From assembly GCA_030431355.1 (NCBI GenBank), contig JAUIJG010000236.1:1-8112 (forward strand): a DNA stretch of 8,112 nucleotides, given 5' to 3'. Positions 1 to 8,112 of this stretch are shown here, one piece after another. The notes beneath the pieces were generated by a model. It made no database searches, was not told the origin of the DNA, and saw only the letters and a program-made list of their open reading frames with translations. The position numbers and the translations under genes were made by a program. Each line of letters opens with the position of its first letter. Positions within the stretch are counted from its first letter, which is position 1. Source of the DNA: a bacterium. Lineage in GTDB: Bacteria > Cyanobacteriota > Vampirovibrionia > Obscuribacterales > Obscuribacteraceae.

Positions 1-7
1 ACCCCCG

Positions 8-1480
8 ATGCATTCCGGACTGAAAATCTCCCATAAAGGAATAATCTTAGTAGCCATTCCGGTCGTCTTCGAACTCATTTTCGTCTCTATTTTGATCGTC
101 ATGCTTCAACAAGCCGAAGCCGATCTAGAAAGAGAAAGCCGCTCCAAAGAAATCATTTATAACGCCGGTGTATTCGGCCGAAACGTGGCAGAAGGCGCCA
201 CAGTTGTTGCGGCATACACCACCACCCACAGCGACTATTTCAAAGAGAAGTACGAAGGGAACAGGAAAGGGATACACCGCCAGCTCAGAAAACTGAAAGT
301 ACTTCTCACAAAAGCAGACAAAAAAGAGCAACTTGAGAGACTTAGACGCCTGGAAGCTACGGCAATGAAAGGAGAAGCAATACTCGAGAAAATAGTAAAA
401 ACAACTGATAAAACCATAGCCGGCGAATCATCCGGCTATGCTTTCTCCGGTCCTCTTGCCATGGTCACCTCGAAAAAACTCATTGATGAAATAATGCGGA
501 ATGTCCAGGCAATATTGGAAGAAGAAAAACAGCTGGCCGAAACCTATCTCGAAGCAGCAGCGAAGTCGAGAGAGAGACTGCAGTATCTAATAATCGGCTT
601 TGTGGGCTTCAACATTTTTCTTGCCGGTTTGCTGGCCAACTTCTTCAGCAAAAGCATTACCAAAAGAATCAAGTCAGTCATCGATAATACTTATCGAGTA
701 CCCCGGGGAGAAGATCTCACCCCTCCCATCGGAGGCTCCGACGAGATTGCGGAGTTGGACATTCAGTTTCATGAGATGGTAGATGAACTGTACAAAGCCC
801 AGAAAATGAAACAATATCTTCTCTCCATGGTAAGCCATGATCTTCGCTCGCCACTAACCTCGGTGCAGGGACTTTTGACTATGCTTGCTGCAGGCGCCTT
901 CGGCGAGATTAGCGAAAAAGCCAAGAAACGAGTAACCACGGCGGAAGCGGAAGTAAAGCGCCTCATAGACATGACCAATGACTTACTCGACGTGGAAAGA
1001 TTGGCCTCCGGCACCCTGGAGATGGAGATGGAAGAGACAACCTCCACCCGTGTAATAGATGCGACCATAGGCTCTATGCAAGCTCTGGCGGAGCAACACA
1101 AAGTAGCTCTGGCCAGGGACGACGGAGAGATAGATTTCCGCGGCGATACGGACCGACTGGTGCAAGTAATGGTGAATCTTGTTGGTAACGCCGTGAAGTT
1201 CTCACCTGCGGATTCCACCATAACCTTGATAGCGGATAGACAAGAGAACAATGTTCTGTTTTCTGTAAAAGATCAGGGCAGAGGAATACCGCCGGAATAC
1301 ATTGATAAAGTGTTCGAAAAATTTCAACAGGTGGAAGAGTCAGACTCCAGTGAGAAAGGCGGCAAAGGTCTTGGATTGTCGATCTGCAAATCAATAGTAG
1401 AGGCTCATGGTGGCACAATTGGTGTCGAAAGCACTTTTGGGGAAGGAAGTACTTTCTGGTTTTTAATTCCATCGGAATAG
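8..1480 (+). CDS. Membrane-bound sensor histidine kinase (CHASE3-like sensor, HAMP, HisKA, HATPase_c)
   Basis: A complete-looking transmembrane sensor kinase of 490 residues that should autophosphorylate on His and pass phosphate to a response regulator. TM1 is at about residues 11-33 and TM2 at about 192-213. The roughly 157-residue loop between them is Lys/Glu-rich and predicted helical, resembling CHASE3-type four-helix sensor domains (inference). A HAMP linker follows (about 214-267). The H-box SHDLRSP places the phospho-acceptor at His277. The N-box lies around 382-400 with Asn394 the likely Mg-ATP ligand. G1 is DQGRGIP (422-428), the F-box FEKF is at 436-439, and G2 is GGKGLGLS (451-458). 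All catalytic boxes are intact. No response regulator gene is visible beside it, so it looks like an orphan kinase. Only 7 bases precede the ATG, so the ribosome binding site is out of view and a longer N-terminus cannot be excluded, though the hydrophobic start fits a normal N-terminus. Confidence 0.93.
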   Translation: MHSGLKISHKGIILVAIPVVFELIFVSILIVMLQQAEADLERESRSKEIIYNAGVFGRNVAEGATVVAAYTTTHSDYFKEKYEGNRKGIHRQLRKLKVLLTKADKKEQLERLRRLEATAMKGEAILEKIVKTTDKTIAGESSGYAFSGPLAMVTSKKLIDEIMRNVQAILEEEKQLAETYLEAAAKSRERLQYLIIGFVGFNIFLAGLLANFFSKSITKRIKSVIDNTYRVPRGEDLTPPIGGSDEIAELDIQFHEMVDELYKAQKMKQYLLSMVSHDLRSPLTSVQGLLTMLAAGAFGEISEKAKKRVTTAEAEVKRLIDMTNDLLDVERLASGTLEMEMEETTSTRVIDATIGSMQALAEQHKVALARDDGEIDFRGDTDRLVQVMVNLVGNAVKFSPADSTITLIADRQENNVLFSVKDQGRGIPPEYIDKVFEKFQQVEESDSSEKGGKGLGLSICKSIVEAHGGTIGVESTFGEGSTFWFLIPSE

Positions 1481-1571
1481 ATCTTCCATCTATATATAAG
1501 TACGGAGACTGAACACCGACAGAAGAGAGGCAATTCCCAGCAAATTGGAGATTAGCGGAGAAATTTGGAAA

Positions 1572-1590
1572 AATAGAACCTGATTCTATT
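1572..1590. repeat. Short A/T-rich inverted repeat between kinase and secreted-protein genes
   Basis: The arms AATAGAA and TTCTATT form a perfect 7-bp stem around a 5-base loop (CCTGA). It lies in the 285-base gap after the kinase stop (1481-1765), which otherwise holds no credible ORF or RNA gene. The stem is A/T-rich and no clean T-tract follows, so it would be at best a weak terminator for the kinase transcript. It could equally be a protein-binding palindrome next to the candidate promoter that overlaps its end, or chance. Confidence 0.3.
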
Positions 1591-1619
1591 GTCAATTTAT
1601 TGCCCATTTTGTATAGAAT
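1589..1619 (+). promoter_or_regulatory. Candidate sigma70-type promoter for the basic secreted protein gene
   Basis: TTGTCA (1589-1594) matches the -35 consensus at five of six positions. Downstream are two overlapping -10-like hexamers: TATAGA after a 17-base spacer (1612-1617), and TAGAAT after 19 bases (1614-1619, five of six matches). Transcription from here would give a leader of roughly 140 bases before the ATG at 1766. The region is A/T-rich, so chance matches are possible. Confidence 0.3.
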
Positions 1620-1765
1620 ATGGAATATACGGCTCTTTCCAACATTTAATAATTGATCTTACAAGAGGTACCAAAAGGTCACACTTGAAGCGTAGATTAA
1701 TAGCATCGAAAGAGACTTCCCATCTCAATCACCCCTCACCGTTATTTTGAAAAGGTCTAAGACAT

Positions 1766-2428
1766 ATGTTCTCCAAGACTAATGAAATTACCAAAAAAAC
1801 CGCCCTTTTGTTCAGCACCCTCATGGTTGCCGGTCTTATGACCGTCCAACAGGCACAAGCCCAGGAGTTTCCCACTCCCACTAAAAAGATCGTAACCGTA
1901 GAGAAGACTTACAACTCATCCATTCCCATTTCACCTGAGATGAAAAAACGGATGCAGCCAGGCATCAGATACACCGTCGGCTCCGTTCAGGAGAAGGGAT
2001 GGCACAAAGACCTGGTCAAAGGCAATAGAAATTTAGGACATTATTACTGGGCGCCCATGAATCACATGGTGCAAGCCACTACTTCCAACCGTACAAAGGT
2101 TCAGTATGTGAAAGCCCCTCAAAAAACAAGGGATTTCCACTACATCAAACCTGTTCATGCAGCCAATCCGCTAAATCCGCACAAGCTTCCCGAGCAGAGA
2201 GCGATAGCGCACAAAGCGAAGTATATTCATCAGAATGTACCTCATAACAAGAGAGTTGCAGCAGCAGTCCGGTTCCCGAAAGGAGAAAACAACCAGGTCA
2301 GCGGACAACTAATCAGCAAAGCTACCCAGGCTAAGGTATATGCCGATTACTCGAACAAAGGAGCAGCAGCTTCCACAAGAGGTTACCTGACCAATAAGGA
2401 TGCCTACGGCAAGATATTGAACGACTAA
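1766..2428 (+). CDS. Exported, strongly basic, His-rich protein of unknown function
   Basis: I do not recognise the family. The 220-residue product has a classic Sec signal peptide: basic N-region with Lys10/Lys11, hydrophobic core around 13-27, and likely cleavage after AQA (residue 32). The mature part has no cysteine. By my count it carries about 22 Lys and 9 Arg against 11 acidic residues, giving a net charge near +20. Nine histidines are spaced between residues 80 and 160, together with aromatics such as GHYYW (91-95). This composition suggests contact with a polyanion (nucleic acid, polyphosphate, acidic polysaccharide or lipid headgroups) or metal binding; that is inference only. A weak Shine-Dalgarno (AAAAGG ending at 1755) sits 10 bases before the ATG. 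A strong terminator begins 25 bases after the stop, so it is probably transcribed alone. Confidence 0.8.
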   Translation: MFSKTNEITKKTALLFSTLMVAGLMTVQQAQAQEFPTPTKKIVTVEKTYNSSIPISPEMKKRMQPGIRYTVGSVQEKGWHKDLVKGNRNLGHYYWAPMNHMVQATTSNRTKVQYVKAPQKTRDFHYIKPVHAANPLNPHKLPEQRAIAHKAKYIHQNVPHNKRVAAAVRFPKGENNQVSGQLISKATQAKVYADYSNKGAAASTRGYLTNKDAYGKILND

Positions 2429-2453
2429 ACAGTTTTATGTGAGCAGCGAGTGG

Positions 2454-2489
2454 GTGCGGGTCCGTGAAAACGGTCCCGTACACATTTTT
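2454..2489 (+). terminator. Rho-independent terminator with GAAA tetraloop
   Basis: The 5' arm GTGCGGG-t-CCGT (2454-2465) pairs with ACGG-t-CCCGTAC (2470-2481). That is seven pairs including one G-T wobble, a single T-T mismatch, then four pairs closed by a GAAA loop (2466-2469). A five-T run follows three bases later (2485-2489). It lies just after the stop codon of the basic secreted protein gene and should end that transcript. Confidence 0.75.
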
Positions 2490-2503
2490 GGGCATATTTC
2501 ACA

Positions 2504-2530
2504 GTTTCAAAGGGTTTCAACCGATTTCCA
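2504..2530. repeat. Direct repeats of GTTTCAA with 10-base period
   Basis: GTTTCAA occurs exactly at 2504-2510 and 2514-2520, and a degraded third copy, ATTTCCA (five of seven), falls at 2524-2530, all at 10-base steps. One-helical-turn spacing between a terminator and the next start codon is the layout expected of an operator for a response-regulator-type protein. No clear -35/-10 pair accompanies it, so the role is inferred. Confidence 0.3.
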
Positions 2531-2562
2531 TGCGGGCAGGATCCTAATAGAGCTATCTAATC

Positions 2563-2568
2563 AAGGGA
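2563..2568 (+). promoter_or_regulatory. Shine-Dalgarno that decides the start of the small 46-codon gene
   Basis: AAGGGA lies 8 bases before the ATG at 2577. The same frame can be read from a GTG at 2439, but that start has no purine-rich site in front of it and the reading would run through the terminator hairpin. This site therefore favours the short form. Confidence 0.5.
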
Positions 2569-2576
2569 CAAACTCT

Positions 2577-2717
2577 ATGAAAACCGTACCACTACAGACG
2601 GTCTGGATGAGTATACTCTTTGGGGTCTTGCTGGCCACTTCCCCCCACTGGCTTAATAAAAAGCCCCAATCAAACTACCAGGCGCCGTGGGTGCACCCGG
2701 TCGCTTTTGAGCGATAA
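2577..2717 (+). CDS. Small membrane or secreted protein, 46 residues, unknown function
   Basis: A short frame with a good Shine-Dalgarno and an ATG start. The product opens with a Lys at position 2 and a hydrophobic helix at about residues 8-22, followed by a short polar tail containing KK, three Pro, two His and two Trp. It could be a single-pass small membrane protein, or a signal peptide with a very short mature peptide. It begins after the upstream terminator and its stop is 57 bases before the metalloprotease start, so the two may form a short operon. No family is recognised. A non-coding leader for the protease gene is the main alternative. Confidence 0.45.
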   Translation: MKTVPLQTVWMSILFGVLLATSPHWLNKKPQSNYQAPWVHPVAFER

Positions 2718-2774
2718 TAGAACCTGGTTGTCCCTGATCTGATCCTTTCAAATAAGAGAAATCGCAGACTTTTT

Positions 2775-4034
2775 ATGAAAACCCATGGAATTCTTGCTTT
2801 GATTCTGGCATTCGGTCTTGCCCAGAGCATCAGAGAGTCGCAAGCCCAGCCGAAAAATTGGGACTCCGACTTGAGCAAAATGATGGACGGACTTGAAAAT
2901 GAAGTAGGGAAAAGCGATGGTCCACCCGCTCCTTCCACGCCATCCATGCCTGAATCTCCCTCCAGCACCCAGACTGTGGCACCTCCGGCGATGCCAGAGC
3001 CTTCCGACACAACAAAAAAGATAGAGAATAAAACACAGCCCCAAAGTTCTGCCAATGTCCTGGCGGATCTGATGAAGATGAAGGACAACTACCTGGGCAC
3101 CATCGCCAATCATGGACTTACGAGATGGAACAGCTCCAGTATGCCGGTGAAGGTTTTCATTGAGCAGAGTTCAAAAGCCAACGGCTTTCGCCCTCAGTTT
3201 GCCGGTTTCCTGAAGGAAGCGTTTCTTTCCTGGGAAAAGGCAAGCCCGGACAAGATAAAACTTGCCTTTACTGAAGATAGAGACGAAGCCGCGCTTGTAT
3301 GCTCCTGGACTGACGATAAGAGCGAGATGATGCATCTTGCCGAAGGAGGAAATACTGTTCTTGTGCCTGACCAGGACGGGATTCTCAGCGTGGACATGAA
3401 AATCCTCACCTTGCCTCCGCCGAACACCCAGAGCCCATCCGAAAACTATATAAGCAGGGTCTGCCTGCACGAAGCCGGTCATGCGCTCGGTCTAACCGGT
3501 CACAGCCCATCCAGAGACGATGTGATGTACGCCACGGTCTATCCGGGGGATAGGGCAAGCTTGAGCGAAAGGGACAAGAATAGCCTTGTGGAGCTATATA
3601 GTCTTGATGATGAAACTATCGCTAAAGTGCGCTTGGATCAGGGTCTGGCAATCACTGAAATCCCAAAGGAGATGCAAAACCCCCAGATTAACGCGGTTCG
3701 CTTGAACAACGAAGCAGCCCGAGCGCTCAAAGCAAACAACTATGAAGTGGCCATGAAAAAGCTGGAAGAGGCTCACAAGCTGGATCCCCGCAACAAATTA
3801 GTGAGCGCAAACCTGGGTGGAGTCTATGCCAACTACGGATCCGTAGCCGGTATGACCTTCAACTTAAAGGCTGCGGCCCAGTACTATAAAAAAGCAGTGC
3901 CACTTTTAGAATCAGGCAATAATAAGATAGCTTTGATTCAAGTCCTCACCAATTACTCCAGGGTGCTGAAGATGCTCAATAGAGAAGCTGAATTTCAGAC
4001 AGTGAAAAAGAAACTTGATAGTCTGAGCAAGTAG
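2775..4034 (+). CDS. Exported matrixin-like zinc metalloprotease with C-terminal TPR region
   Basis: A 419-residue secreted or periplasmic protease of the metzincin type. A signal peptide covers about residues 1-25 (cleavage near SQAQ). A Pro/Ser/Thr-rich linker follows (about 49-80), then the catalytic domain (about 115-278). The zinc site is HEAGHALGLTGHS (232-244): His232, catalytic Glu233, His236 and probably His243. The Met-turn DDVMY follows with Met251. The third His is one residue later than in textbook matrixins, a spacing I recall in bacterial matrixin-like proteins. The C-terminal third (about 305-417) is helical and TPR-like, with a clear repeat at 311-340 ending LDPRN and a looser one at 341-382, probably for partner or substrate binding. 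No obvious cysteine-switch propeptide is seen. The only Shine-Dalgarno-like stretch, AAGAGA, lies 15 bases upstream, so initiation may be weak. A strong terminator follows the stop immediately. Confidence 0.88.
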   Translation: MKTHGILALILAFGLAQSIRESQAQPKNWDSDLSKMMDGLENEVGKSDGPPAPSTPSMPESPSSTQTVAPPAMPEPSDTTKKIENKTQPQSSANVLADLMKMKDNYLGTIANHGLTRWNSSSMPVKVFIEQSSKANGFRPQFAGFLKEAFLSWEKASPDKIKLAFTEDRDEAALVCSWTDDKSEMMHLAEGGNTVLVPDQDGILSVDMKILTLPPPNTQSPSENYISRVCLHEAGHALGLTGHSPSRDDVMYATVYPGDRASLSERDKNSLVELYSLDDETIAKVRLDQGLAITEIPKEMQNPQINAVRLNNEAARALKANNYEVAMKKLEEAHKLDPRNKLVSANLGGVYANYGSVAGMTFNLKAAAQYYKKAVPLLESGNNKIALIQVLTNYSRVLKMLNREAEFQTVKKKLDSLSK

Positions 4035-4035
4035 T

Positions 4036-4067
4036 AAAAGAGGAGGCATTGAGCCTCCTCTTCTTTT
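4036..4067. terminator. Bidirectional terminator between convergent genes
   Basis: A perfect 10-bp stem, AAGAGGAGGC (4038-4047) and GCCTCCTCTT (4053-4062), encloses the loop ATTGA. On the forward strand the 3' side continues into TTCTTTT; on the reverse strand the hairpin is followed by TTTT. It starts one base after the protease stop and lies 40 bases beyond the stop of the reverse-strand giant gene, so it can serve both. Confidence 0.9.
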
Positions 4068-4102
4068 ACCTGTCCTCGATCTTCAGAGAAATCAATCTGA
4101 TT

Positions 4103-8112
<4,010 letters not shown>

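Noticed and set aside
769..1607. Reverse-strand frames of 160 and 177 codons opposite the kinase
   Set aside because: The kinase reading contains all expected catalytic motifs, and the reverse products look like no protein family.
2439..2717. 92-codon frame starting at GTG, a longer form of the small protein
   Set aside because: There is no Shine-Dalgarno before the GTG and the extension reads straight through the terminator hairpin at 2454-2489. The internal ATG at 2577 has a well-spaced AAGGGA.
1572..2726. Shared 11-mer AATAGAACCTG at 1572-1582 and 2716-2726
   Set aside because: Several pairs of identical 11-mers are expected by chance in 8 kb. The contexts differ, since one overlaps a stop codon, so no common function is claimed.

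Overview
This 8.1 kb window has about 50% GC by eye. It holds four plausible forward-strand genes and one very large reverse-strand gene that converges on them. The best organism guess is a Gram-negative-type bacterium, possibly a non-photosynthetic cyanobacterial relative (Melainabacteria/Vampirovibrionia, Obscuribacterales). That guess rests on remembered resemblance of the CHASE3-like histidine kinase and the matrixin-plus-TPR protein to proteins of that group. No database was searched, so the taxonomy is tentative.

Left part (1-4034, forward). An orphan membrane-bound sensor histidine kinase (8-1480) comes first. A 285-base gap with a possible promoter follows, then a secreted, strongly basic, His-rich protein of unknown function (1766-2428). 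That gene ends at a convincing GAAA-tetraloop hairpin with a T-tract (2454-2489). Next are a direct-repeat block, a likely 46-residue membrane or secreted small protein with its own Shine-Dalgarno sequence (2577-2717), and an exported zinc metalloprotease of the matrixin type with a C-terminal TPR region (2775-4034). The small gene and the protease gene lie 57 bases apart and may be co-transcribed. A strong hairpin at 4038-4062 with T-runs on both sides ends the forward block and serves the convergent gene as well.

Right part (4103-8112, reverse). One open frame of at least 1333 codons fills the rest and probably continues past the right edge. From its visible N-terminal end it has two hydrophobic helices, an 18-glycine tract encoded by a GGC/GGT microsatellite, and a long acidic, probably disordered low-complexity region with degenerate modular repeats. 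A His-rich patch, a short charged helix and a Lys-rich, acid-ended tail complete it. The most striking property is a 680-residue stretch without a single lysine, flanked by lysine-containing ends. The membrane segments followed by a huge hydrophilic tail recall extended inner-membrane subunits of type IV secretion systems (VirB6/TrbL/TraG-like), but this is only a hypothesis.

Nothing ties the kinase, protease and giant protein into one proven pathway. The shared theme is the cell envelope: a sensor, two or three exported proteins and a membrane-anchored repeat protein. There are no tRNA or rRNA genes, CRISPR arrays, insertion sequences or attachment sites that I can see.
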